This document shows positions 15,024-22,646 of a stretch of DNA of 64,000 nucleotides, piece by piece. A program made the translations under genes and the position numbers. The notes beneath the pieces are model-generated. The model was given only the letters and a program-made list of their open reading frames with translations, did not search any database and had not been told where the DNA came from. Origin of the DNA: Piscinibacter sp047600445 (GTDB taxonomy: Bacteria > Pseudomonadota > Gammaproteobacteria > Burkholderiales > Burkholderiaceae_C); assembly GCF_047600445.1 (NCBI RefSeq), contig NZ_JASGKT010000002.1, positions 2,418,001 through 2,482,000 on the forward strand. Reading direction: 5' to 3'. The number at the start of each line of letters is the position of its first letter. Within the stretch, counting starts at the first letter, position 1.

Positions 15024-15892
15024 CAACGCGGCGCCACGGGGTTCAGCACGAAGTCGTACGTCAGCGAGTGGTATGGCGTCGCCATGGGCGTGCCGTCCGC
15101 AGCGACGCCGGCCTCGTGCCGTGGCCAGTCGGCGATCAGCGTGGAGCGCACGCCGAACACCGCATCCGATTCCAGGTACTCGCCGCCCGAGCGGAAGACG
15201 TGGGTGATCAGCGTCTCGTAGCCCGGCGCCTGGATCATGAAGTGCAGATGCGCCGGCCGCCACGGGTGCCGGCCGGTGTGCTGCAGCAACTGGCCCACCG
15301 GGCCATCGTGCGGAATCGAGTAAGGCACGGCGACGATCGAGCGGAAGTGGTAGCTCCCGTCCGCCAGGCTGCGCAGCCGGCCGCGGCCCTGCGCATGGTC
15401 CAGGTCCGCGCGCTGCACGTCGTAGCAGCCTTCGTCGTCGGACTGCCAGACGTCGATGCTGGCGCCGGCGATCGGCTCGCCGCCGAGCCCGCGCACGCTG
15501 CCGCGGACGAAGCAGGGCTCACCACACGCGCCATTGGCGATGTCGCCGCCGTTCTCGATTTCGGGTGCGCCGGAGACGAAGAAGGGGCCGAACACCGTCG
15601 CCTCGGTGCAGCCGGCGGGCCGCCTGTGGCTCTGCGCGGTGACCAGCGTGGACAGCCCCAGCACGTCGGACAGCAGGATGAACTCCTGCCGCTTGTCGTC
15701 GGTGATCTTGCCCACCCGCGTCAGGAAGTCGATGCCCAGCGACCATTCCGCCTCGGTCAGTTGCACCTCGCGCGCGAAGTCGTGCAGGTGCCGCACCAGG
15801 CTGTCCATCACCTCCTTGAGACGCGCATTGCCCGTGCCGGCCTGCGCCTTCAGCACGGCCCGGGTGATGCTGCGTTCGTCGATGTCGATCAT
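15023..15892 (-). CDS. graB: Hydroxyquinol 1,2-dioxygenase (intradiol)
   Basis: 289 residues. Non-heme Fe(III) intradiol dioxygenase that opens hydroxyquinol to maleylacetate. An N-terminal helical linker domain (residues 1-95, including ITDDKRQEFILLSDVLG) precedes the beta-sandwich catalytic domain. Iron ligands are visible as Tyr157 (GCYDVQ), Tyr191 (PYSIPHDGP), His215 and His217 (RPAHLHF), with spacing close to that of characterised hydroxyquinol dioxygenases. It starts eight bases after the decarboxylase stop. Catechol 1,2-dioxygenase is the alternative, but the maleylacetate reductase next door favours hydroxyquinol. Confidence 0.9.
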   Translation of the reverse strand: MIDIDERSITRAVLKAQAGTGNARLKEVMDSLVRHLHDFAREVQLTEAEWSLGIDFLTRVGKITDDKRQEFILLSDVLGLSTLVTAQSHRRPAGCTEATVFGPFFVSGAPEIENGGDIANGACGEPCFVRGSVRGLGGEPIAGASIDVWQSDDEGCYDVQRADLDHAQGRGRLRSLADGSYHFRSIVAVPYSIPHDGPVGQLLQHTGRHPWRPAHLHFMIQAPGYETLITHVFRSGGEYLESDAVFGVRSTLIADWPRHEAGVAADGTPMATPYHSLTYDFVLNPVAPR

Positions 15893-15900
15893 CGGCCGCC

Positions 15901-16884
15901 TCAGCGCGCTTCGAGCTTGAACAGCGACAGCGCGTTGGTGCGGCCGATCTTCACCCGGTCGGCTTCGCTGATGCTGGTGTCGTCGAACCACTGGCAGGCG
16001 TGGTCCACGTTCTCGAAGGGCCAGTCGGTGGAGAACAGGATGCGGTCCGCGCCGATCTCCAGCATCGCGTCGACCAGCGTCTGCGTGCGGAAGTTGCCGG
16101 AGGTGGTGAGCCAGAAGTTCTGCTGGAAGTAGTCGCAGAGCTTGCGCTTGGCCGGATAGGTCTTCGGCGCCTTGACCCAGGCATTGCGATGGTCGACGCG
16201 CCACATGTTGTAGGGCAGCCCTTCGCCCAGGTGGCCGAGGATGATCTTCAGCGCCGGATGCCGGTCGAACAGGCCGCTCGCCATCAGGCGCAGCGCGTGC
16301 ACCGCGGTCTCTTGCGCGAAGGCCCAGGTCGGGCCCAGCAGCCAGGGGTGGCCGTCGTAGATCTGCGCACAGCTGGCGATCGGATTGCGCGGATGCAGAT
16401 AGAAGGGTGCGTCCAGACGTTCCGCCGCGGCCCAGAAGGCCGCGTACTGCGGCGCGTCGTAGTAGACCACGCGGTCGGGCGTGCCGACTTGCGAGAAGCC
16501 GTTGACCAGCGCGCCTCGAAAGCCCAGCTGCGTCATGCAGCGCTCCAGCTCCTGCGTCGCACGTTCGGGATCCTGCATCGGCAGCGCCGCGAAGGCCTGG
16601 AAGCGGTCCGGCCGCCTGGCGACCTGCTCGGCCAGGAAGTCGTTCGCGCGCACCGCCAGTTCGCAGGCTTTCGCCGGGTCCGGCACGGCCTGCACGGCGG
16701 GCGCGTTCAGCGACAGGATCATCATCTCCATGCCGTGCGCGTCCATCTCGCGCAGGCGCCGGTCGTGGATGTCCAGCAGGCGGGCACTCAGTTCCCGCCA
16801 GTAGTCGCCGGGCACGAAGCCGGCGGAATCCTGCAGCGTTTCGGGAATGGCGAAGTGCTCTTCCAGACCGATCTTTCCCTGCAT
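15901..16884 (-). CDS. graF: Gamma-resorcylate (2,6-dihydroxybenzoate) decarboxylase
   Basis: 327 residues, the exact length of the Rhizobium enzyme. Non-oxidative, reversible decarboxylation of 2,6-dihydroxybenzoate to resorcinol; amidohydrolase superfamily, metal-dependent. All expected active-site residues are at the family positions: Glu8 and His10 (LEEH), His164 (FYLHPRNP), His218 (ILGHLGEG) and Asp287 (FSTDWPF). Residues 11-30 (FAIPETLQDS then AGFVPGDYWR) also match what is remembered of characterised enzymes. The ATG at 16884 has GGAG seven bases upstream; the longer frame from 16926 adds only unconserved residues. First gene of the minus-strand pathway unit. Confidence 0.94.
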   Translation of the reverse strand: MQGKIGLEEHFAIPETLQDSAGFVPGDYWRELSARLLDIHDRRLREMDAHGMEMMILSLNAPAVQAVPDPAKACELAVRANDFLAEQVARRPDRFQAFAALPMQDPERATQELERCMTQLGFRGALVNGFSQVGTPDRVVYYDAPQYAAFWAAAERLDAPFYLHPRNPIASCAQIYDGHPWLLGPTWAFAQETAVHALRLMASGLFDRHPALKIILGHLGEGLPYNMWRVDHRNAWVKAPKTYPAKRKLCDYFQQNFWLTTSGNFRTQTLVDAMLEIGADRILFSTDWPFENVDHACQWFDDTSISEADRVKIGRTNALSLFKLEAR

Positions 16885-17096
16885 GTCGTCTCCTCGAGGC
16901 GGCGGCTGCCGCACGGTGTGATGCACGGCCGCGCCGCCGTGGCGCCGGCCCTGGCGAACAATCTATGAGCGCGGGTGCGCGGCGTCGAACGAATTTCAGT
17001 GATAGCGCGCATTCGGCGGCGGCATGGCCGTCGATGCCTGCCGGCCACGCCGCTTGCCAATCGCCGCCATCAGCCTGCGGCTGGAGGCGGCAGCGC

Positions 17097-17612
17097 TCAG
17101 CCGCGCTGCTCGAGCAGCGCCAGGTTCTGGTAGATGAGGCGCAACTGATCGCGCAGCGTCTGCAGCTGCGCCGGCGAGATGCCGGCGGTGGCGACGCGTT
17201 CGTACAACTGCGCCAACGGCACGATGCGGCGCGTGACGTCCAGGCCCTGCGGCGTCAGGCTCAGCGCCACCGCGCGCGCATCCTGGCTGCTGCGGTCGCG
17301 GCTGAGCAGGCCGCGGCGGATCAGGCTGTCGACGTTGCGCGACAGCGTCGACACGTCGGCCGAGGTGTGCGCCGACAGCTCCAGCAGGCGCTGGCCCGGC
17401 TGGTGCAGCAGGGCCACGCAGGCGCGCCACTCCGTCAGGGTCAGACCGAACTGCTTCAACTCGCCGGTGAAAGCCAGGCCCATGCGCATGCCGGCGCGGG
17501 CGATCAGGTAGGGCAGCGAATCCTCCAGGTCCAGATCCACCGGCGCATCGTCGTTGGCCGACGGCTTGATGGACTTGCTGGTCACGGAGCGCCTGGGCGA
17601 CGAAGCTTTCAT
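17097..17612 (-). CDS. MarR-family regulator of the gamma-resorcylate cluster (GraR-like)
   Basis: 171 residues from ATG 17612; the longer frame (17711) adds an unconserved leader. Winged helix: GLTLTEWRACVALLHQPGQRLLELS, then SADVSTLSRNVDSLIRRGLL as recognition region and DRSSQDARAVALSLTPQG as the wing. MarR regulators repress aromatic catabolic genes until a phenolic ligand binds. The 20-bp palindromes at 13793 and 13911 and the related palindrome at 17868 are candidate targets. It is transcribed away from the reductase gene at 17919, with a 306-base divergent region between them that holds the 17868 palindrome and otherwise nothing recognised. Confidence 0.83.
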   Translation of the reverse strand: MKASSPRRSVTSKSIKPSANDDAPVDLDLEDSLPYLIARAGMRMGLAFTGELKQFGLTLTEWRACVALLHQPGQRLLELSAHTSADVSTLSRNVDSLIRRGLLSRDRSSQDARAVALSLTPQGLDVTRRIVPLAQLYERVATAGISPAQLQTLRDQLRLIYQNLALLEQRG

Positions 17613-17867
17613 GTGTGCCTGCGGCTGGAATGCGGCATCCAGAGTCGAAAACTGATTGTATTTCGGAACATTTTTCAGGCAAGAAAGGGACAGCGAGGCC
17701 ATCGAGCACACGCCGTGTCCGCGCGGCCCTCGCCCTGGCTCCGGCGGCCTTTCGTCGACTCATTTCCAGGGTAACTACCGATATTTCGCAACCGCATAGT
17801 CATCATCAGCAATCTGCGTTGGACGGCTGAACGAGCCGCTTCCTACACTCCGCGCCATTCTCTGAAT

Positions 17868-17885
17868 CGCATGCAAATGCAAGCG
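17868..17885. promoter_or_regulatory. Palindrome in the reductase leader, related to the resorcylate operators
   Basis: CGCATGCAAATGCAAGCG is an 18-base palindrome sharing the TGCAAATGCA core, on the same axis, with operator 1. It lies 34-51 bases before ATG 17919. Its position suggests control of the plus-strand catabolic cluster, perhaps by the MarR protein encoded next door. The flanks differ from operators 1 and 2, so a different regulator is possible. Confidence 0.5.
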
Positions 17886-17918
17886 TTCAGAAGCAAAAAG
17901 AGAACGGAGACATTGGCG

Positions 17919-18902
17919 ATGGAAGCCCTCGGCCCGGCGCCTGCGATCACGGCGGCGCAGAAGATGGTGGTGCAGGTGCGCAGCACGCGCTACCTGACGT
18001 CCAGCATCAAGGAGTTCGAGCTGGTGGCGCTCGACGGATCGCCGCTGCCCGCCTTCGACGCCGGCGCGCACATCGACGTGCTGACCGGCACCAAGTTCTA
18101 CCGCTCCTATTCGCTGGTCAACGACCCGGCCGAGCGCGACCGCTACGTCATCGCCGTCAAGTACGAGCCGGCTGGCAAAGGCGGCTCGCAGTTCATGCAC
18201 GACTTCGTCGATGCCGGCGAGCGGCTGACGATCCTGCCGCCCAGCAACCTGTTCGCGCTGCACGAAGGCGCCGGGCGCAGCCTTCTGATGGCCGGCGGCA
18301 TCGGCGTGACGCCAATCGTCTGCATGGTGCGGCGGCTGCAGTCGCAGGGTGCGGACTTCGAGGCCCACTACCTGGGCGGCAGCCTGGCCGAGATGGCCTA
18401 CCACGAGGAACTTTGCGCGCTGGCGCCGGCTCGCATGCGACTGCATGTCACCGGCAGCCAGCTGATGGACATGCGCATGCTGGTGCCGGCCTTCGTGCCC
18501 GGCACGCACCTCTATGTCTGCGGCCCCAAGGGAATGATCGATGCGGTGCGCGAGGCCGCCGCCGACTGGCCGGCCGACCACGTGCACTTCGAGCTGTTCA
18601 ACAGCGCGCTCGGCCCGCGCGTCATCGCCGAGCCGGCGGAACCCTTCGAGGTGGAGCTGGCGCGCAGCGGCCGGGTGCTGGTGGTGTCCAAGGACCAGAG
18701 CCTGCTGCAGGTGCTGCAGGCGCATGGCGTGGACATCGGCGCCAACTGCGAGAGCGGCATCTGCGGCATCTGCAGCGTGCCGCTGCTGGCCGGCGAGGCC
18801 GATCACCGTGACAACGTGCTCAGCGCTCAGGAGCGCGCGCACCGCATCCAGACCTGCGTCTCGCGGGCCCGTCCGGGCCAGCGGCTCGTGCTCGATTGCT
18901 GA
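17919..18902 (+). CDS. Phthalate-dioxygenase-type reductase (FMN, NAD, C-terminal 2Fe-2S)
   Basis: 327 residues. Start ATG 17919 has ACGGAGA at normal spacing; the in-frame ATG at 17871 lies inside a palindrome and has no ribosome site. Domains: FMN-binding barrel (RSYSLVND near residue 50), NAD-binding domain (LLMAGGIGVTPIVCM near 110; YVCGPKGMIDAV near 200), and a plant-type ferredoxin domain with CESGICGICSVPLL near 280 plus a distal Cys near 310. Such proteins pass electrons from NADH to a Rieske oxygenase (vanillate or phthalate type). No Rieske oxygenase gene is present in the window, so its partner is missing or encoded elsewhere. Confidence 0.88.
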   Translation: MEALGPAPAITAAQKMVVQVRSTRYLTSSIKEFELVALDGSPLPAFDAGAHIDVLTGTKFYRSYSLVNDPAERDRYVIAVKYEPAGKGGSQFMHDFVDAGERLTILPPSNLFALHEGAGRSLLMAGGIGVTPIVCMVRRLQSQGADFEAHYLGGSLAEMAYHEELCALAPARMRLHVTGSQLMDMRMLVPAFVPGTHLYVCGPKGMIDAVREAAADWPADHVHFELFNSALGPRVIAEPAEPFEVELARSGRVLVVSKDQSLLQVLQAHGVDIGANCESGICGICSVPLLAGEADHRDNVLSAQERAHRIQTCVSRARPGQRLVLDC

Positions 18903-18945
18903 CCCCCTTGACCTCCGTCTCCTCCTTGCCAGAAAGGACCGCGCC

Positions 18946-19431
18946 ATGAGCGTCGATCTCCAGCAGCCACCGTACAAGTCCTCGAGCCCGGCCATCGACA
19001 GCACCCAGATCGTCGGCGCCGTCGTCATCGCCCGCGACCTGCAGAAGTCGCGCATGTTCTACGAGGACATGCTGGGCCTGCAGTGCGCGGTGATCGGCCC
19101 CGGGCGCATGCTGGTGCGCAGTGATCCGCGCCTGATGCCGAGCGGCGTGTCGCGCCCGCTGATGCTCGACGTGCGCCAGGGCGAGGTCGTCAATCCGCAG
19201 CGCATGCTGCACCACTGGGGCATCGACCTGGCGACCAAGGGCGCCGTCGACGCGATGCGCGAGCGCCTCGTCGCCAACCGCGAAGCCTATGGCCTGGACG
19301 TGATCCAGGAGGCCTCGTTCAACCACGGCGCCTATTCCTTCTACTTCCAGGATCTGGACTCGAACTGGTGGGAGTTCCAGTTCGTTCCGAAGCGCCCGGT
19401 CGGTCCGCTGGATCTCGGCGACGTGGCCTGA
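18946..19431 (+). CDS. VOC (vicinal oxygen chelate) superfamily protein, first of a pair
   Basis: 161 residues from ATG 18946 (ribosome site AGAAAGGA). One glyoxalase/dioxygenase-fold domain. First module: QIVGAVVIARDLQKSRMFYE near residue 21, with no His at the usual metal position of strand 1. Second module: MLHHWGIDLATKG (His89/His90) and the final DLDSNWWEF with Glu143, both expected metal ligands. It therefore keeps the second-module His and Glu but lacks the first-module His. The following VOC protein shows the opposite pattern. Its reaction is unknown; extradiol cleavage or an isomerase/lyase role are possible in this aromatic context. Confidence 0.8.
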   Translation: MSVDLQQPPYKSSSPAIDSTQIVGAVVIARDLQKSRMFYEDMLGLQCAVIGPGRMLVRSDPRLMPSGVSRPLMLDVRQGEVVNPQRMLHHWGIDLATKGAVDAMRERLVANREAYGLDVIQEASFNHGAYSFYFQDLDSNWWEFQFVPKRPVGPLDLGDVA

Positions 19432-19475
19432 GCGCCGCGCCGAACTCCTCCATCGCCTCTCTCAGGAGCCCCCCC

Positions 19476-19949
19476 ATGTCCACTGTGACACCCGCGCCGC
19501 GCCAGCGCTTTCCCGACGGCATCAGCGAAGGCCTTTCCCACGGCACGCTGGAGCTGCGCAACATCCCGGCCACACGCACCTTCTTCCGCGAATTCCTCGG
19601 GCTGCGCACGCTGCGCCACGCGGTGCCGGCCTTCAAGGCCTGGCACGACCACGCCGGCTTCTTCATCGCCTGCATCGAGATCGGCGCGCTGCCGCGGCAG
19701 CAGACGCGCGACAACCGCTGGGAAGTCGCGGTCGCCAACGCGGCCGAGGTCGAGCGGGCTCACCGGACGGCGCTGCGGCTGAAGGACGAGCAGGGCCTGC
19801 TGCAGGTGGACCCGCTGCAGGAGCAGGACGGCTTTCCCTGGTTCTGCCTGCAGGACATGGACGGCAACTGGTGGGGCATCAGCAACCGCGACAGTGCCTG
19901 GATGCATGCGGCCTTCGATGCCGCCTTCGGCAAGGAGGTCGCCGCATGA
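19476..19949 (+). CDS. VOC superfamily protein, second of a pair, missing the usual Glu ligand
   Basis: 157 residues from ATG 19476, about 45 bases after the first VOC gene. The fold is seen from LSHGTLELRNIPATRTFFREF near residue 20, which has the first-module His22, to QDMDGNWWGISN near 126-137. At the position where VOC enzymes carry the metal-binding Glu there is Gly134, and the second-module His is replaced (DNRWEVAV near 79-86). It therefore keeps only the first-module ligand. Alone it looks unable to hold a standard metal site; with the preceding protein the ligand set would be complete. Its stop overlaps the next start (ATGA). Confidence 0.78.
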   Translation: MSTVTPAPRQRFPDGISEGLSHGTLELRNIPATRTFFREFLGLRTLRHAVPAFKAWHDHAGFFIACIEIGALPRQQTRDNRWEVAVANAAEVERAHRTALRLKDEQGLLQVDPLQEQDGFPWFCLQDMDGNWWGISNRDSAWMHAAFDAAFGKEVAA

Positions 19950-20914
19950 AGCTGGCCACGGTTGCCATCCACGGGCAGGCTCATGCCGCCGTGCACTGCG
20001 CAGGCGACGGCCTGCTGGACCTGGTGCGGCTGCGCGAGCGGGTGCCGGAGGCCCACCTGGTGCCCACCAGCGTCAAGGGCATCCTGCAGGCCGGCGAGCC
20101 GGGCCTGGCGCTGGTGCGCCGCCTGCTCGACGAGGTCGAAGCAGGCCGCCACGGCGCCATCGCGCAACTGACGGAGCAGGGCCTGGTGCTGCCGCAGGCT
20201 GCGGCGCAGCTGCTCCCGCCCATTCCCGACCCCGGCCTGATCCTGAGCTGCGGCGCCGCCTACCGCGAGCACCTGCGCGAGATGAAGGTGGAGAGGCAAC
20301 AGGACGACGAGCCCACCGCGTTCATCAAGGCCGCCAGCGCGCTGACCGGCAGCGGATCCCCGATCGTGCTGCCGCGCAAGGCGCCGGCGATGGTCGACTG
20401 GGAGGGCGAGTTCTCCTGCGTGATCGGCCGCAGCTGCCACGGCGTGACCGAAGCCGAGGCGCTGGACTTCGTGGCCGGCTACACGCTGGTCAACGACGTG
20501 TCGGCGCGCGACTGGGTGCCGGGTTTCCTGCAAGTGCAGGGCAACGCGCTGGACATGTTGCGCAGGACGGGCTTGAACATCCTGGGCAAGCAGTTCCCGA
20601 GCTTCTGCCCGATGGGGCCGTGCATCGTCACCAAGGACGAACTGCCCGACCCCGGCAACCTGCAACTGAGCACACGCGTCAACGGCGAACTGATGCAGCA
20701 CGCCCATACCTCGGACCTGATCTTCAGCGTGGCGCAGGTCATCGCCTACTTCTCGCAGTGGTACCGCTTCAGCCCGGGCGATGTCATCACCACCGGCTCG
20801 CCGGCCGGCGTCGGCTACGGACGCAACCCCAAGCTGTTCCTCAAGCCCGGCGACGTGGTCGAGGTCAGCGTGCCGCAGCTGGGCACGCTGCGCAACCCAG
20901 TGGTGGCGTCCTAG
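19946..20914 (+). CDS. Fumarylacetoacetate-hydrolase-family protein
   Basis: 322 residues. A small N-terminal domain (1-90) is followed by the FAH catalytic domain: LILSCGAAYREHLREM near residue 95, then the metal-binding WEGEFSCVIGR near 150 and GYTLVNDVSARDW near 175, and the closing ITTGSPAGVGYGR near 285. The family cleaves or hydrates 2-oxo acids and diketones from aromatic ring cleavage (fumarylpyruvate hydrolase, 2-hydroxyhepta-2,4-diene-1,7-dioate isomerase, oxaloacetate decarboxylase types). Translational coupling with the VOC genes suggests it acts on their product. The exact substrate cannot be read from sequence. Confidence 0.84.
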   Translation: MKLATVAIHGQAHAAVHCAGDGLLDLVRLRERVPEAHLVPTSVKGILQAGEPGLALVRRLLDEVEAGRHGAIAQLTEQGLVLPQAAAQLLPPIPDPGLILSCGAAYREHLREMKVERQQDDEPTAFIKAASALTGSGSPIVLPRKAPAMVDWEGEFSCVIGRSCHGVTEAEALDFVAGYTLVNDVSARDWVPGFLQVQGNALDMLRRTGLNILGKQFPSFCPMGPCIVTKDELPDPGNLQLSTRVNGELMQHAHTSDLIFSVAQVIAYFSQWYRFSPGDVITTGSPAGVGYGRNPKLFLKPGDVVEVSVPQLGTLRNPVVAS

Positions 20915-20951
20915 CCACGAAGAGCGAACAACACACACGTTGGAGAGTCCG

Positions 20952-22631
20952 ATGCAACGATCACCCGCACGCAACGAGCGCCTGTCGGCGCCGAAGGCGA
21001 TGGCCGCCGCGGTCGCCGTCGCCGCCTGCCACGCCCAGGCCTTCGAGTTCGACACCGGCAACCCGGACCTGAAGGTACGCTGGGACAACACGGTCAAGTA
21101 CAGCGCCGCGCGGCGCATGCAGAACCCCCTGCCGGAACTGTCGACGACGACGATCGTCGGCGGCGTCACGCTGGGCCCCAACAACATCAACCAGGACGAC
21201 GGCAACAACAACTTCGACACCGGCCTGGTGTCCAGCCGGCTGGACGTATTGAGCGAGTTCGACGTCACCTGGCGCAACGTCGGTGCGCGCGTCAGCGCCG
21301 CCGGCTGGTACGACACGGTCTACAACCGCGGCAACGACAACCACACCACCACGTCCAACCACATCCCGTCCTCGCAGTTCCCGCACGAGACGCGCAACCT
21401 GATGGGCCGCGATGCCGAGATCCTGGACGCCTTCGTGTTCGCCCGCTTCGACCTTGCCGGCGAGCCGGCATCCGTCCGCCTGGGCCGGCACACCATGCTG
21501 TGGGGCGAGAGCCTGTTCTTCGGCATGAACGGCATCGCGGGCGGGCAGGCGCCGATCGACGTGATCAAGCTGCAGTCCGTGCCGAACGCGCAGTTCAAGG
21601 AGACCGTGCTGCCCACGGGCAAGCTCTCCGGACAAGTGCGGCTGCACGAAGACCTGACGCTGGGCGCCTACATCGACTACGAATGGAAGAAGACCCGGCT
21701 GATGCCGGTCGGCGCCTACCTGTCCAGCAGCGACGTGCTGGGACCGGGCACCGAGCGCCTGTATGCCGGCCCGCTGGGCGCCTTCACGTCCAACGGCAAC
21801 ATCGAGCCGTCCACCCACAAGTTCGGCCAGGGCGGCGGCATGCAACTGCGCTGGCAACACCGGCCCAGCGAGACGGACTTCGGCTTCTACCTGATCCGCT
21901 ACAACCCGACGAGCCCAGCGGCGCTGTACACCACGGTGGGCGGCATCCCGCCGGCGCTGCGGGCCGAGACTTACCAATGGGTCTACCACGAAGGCACCTA
22001 TGCCCTGGGCGCCAGCTTCGCCAAGACCTTCGGCATCTGGAGCCTGTCCGGCGAAGTCTCGGTGCGCAGCGACGCGCCGCTGGCCAGCACGTCGCGGCGC
22101 ATCCTGCCCGCCGCCAACGTGGGCACGCAGTGGAACAACAAGAGCGACCCAGGCTATGCGCTCGGCCGCACCGGCCACGCTCAACTGTCGTGGATCGCCA
22201 ACTTCGGCCCCAGTTGGCTCGCACAGGAAGCCAGCTTCCTCGGCGAGATCGCCGTGAACACCGTGCTCTCCGTCACCCGGAACGAGGAGTTCCTGAACCC
22301 GAACTCGGACCGCACGGCCGCCGCCATGCGCATGGTGTACGCGCCTACCTACCGCCAGGTCTGGCCCGGCGTGGACCTGTCGCCAACGGTCGGCGGGAGC
22401 TACGGCTGGGGCCGCTCGCGCGCGGTCGGCCCGGCCTTCGCGGTGAAAAAAGGCGGTGACTTCAACATCGGCCTCAGCGCCGTGTACCTCAACACCTGGT
22501 TCGCGTCGCTGACCTACACCGGCTACTACGGACCCACCGGATCCAGCCTCGACAACGCCGGCAACGCCCAATACAGGCAGTCGCTGAAGGATCGCGGCTT
22601 CATCAGCGCATCGCTGCGCACCACTTTCTGA
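20952..22631 (+). CDS. DUF1302 family outer-membrane-associated protein
   Basis: 559 residues. Signal peptide to about HAQAFEF, then the family start FDTGNPDLKVRWDNTVKYS and many alternating beta strands, ending in an aromatic C-terminal strand (FISASLRTTF). DUF1302 proteins are predicted outer-membrane or periplasmic proteins found next to DUF1329 genes in degraders of aromatics, steroids and terpenes. A role in uptake of hydrophobic substrates is suspected, not proven. Ribosome site GGAGA before ATG 20952; 37 bases separate it from the FAH gene, so probably the same operon. Confidence 0.87.
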   Translation: MQRSPARNERLSAPKAMAAAVAVAACHAQAFEFDTGNPDLKVRWDNTVKYSAARRMQNPLPELSTTTIVGGVTLGPNNINQDDGNNNFDTGLVSSRLDVLSEFDVTWRNVGARVSAAGWYDTVYNRGNDNHTTTSNHIPSSQFPHETRNLMGRDAEILDAFVFARFDLAGEPASVRLGRHTMLWGESLFFGMNGIAGGQAPIDVIKLQSVPNAQFKETVLPTGKLSGQVRLHEDLTLGAYIDYEWKKTRLMPVGAYLSSSDVLGPGTERLYAGPLGAFTSNGNIEPSTHKFGQGGGMQLRWQHRPSETDFGFYLIRYNPTSPAALYTTVGGIPPALRAETYQWVYHEGTYALGASFAKTFGIWSLSGEVSVRSDAPLASTSRRILPAANVGTQWNNKSDPGYALGRTGHAQLSWIANFGPSWLAQEASFLGEIAVNTVLSVTRNEEFLNPNSDRTAAAMRMVYAPTYRQVWPGVDLSPTVGGSYGWGRSRAVGPAFAVKKGGDFNIGLSAVYLNTWFASLTYTGYYGPTGSSLDNAGNAQYRQSLKDRGFISASLRTTF

Positions 22632-22646
22632 GCTTCCGGAGGAGAC

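Noticed and set aside
17871..17918. Upstream ATG start for the phthalate-type reductase
   Set aside because: It lies in a palindrome, lacks a ribosome site and encodes unconserved residues; ATG 17919 has ACGGAGA correctly spaced.
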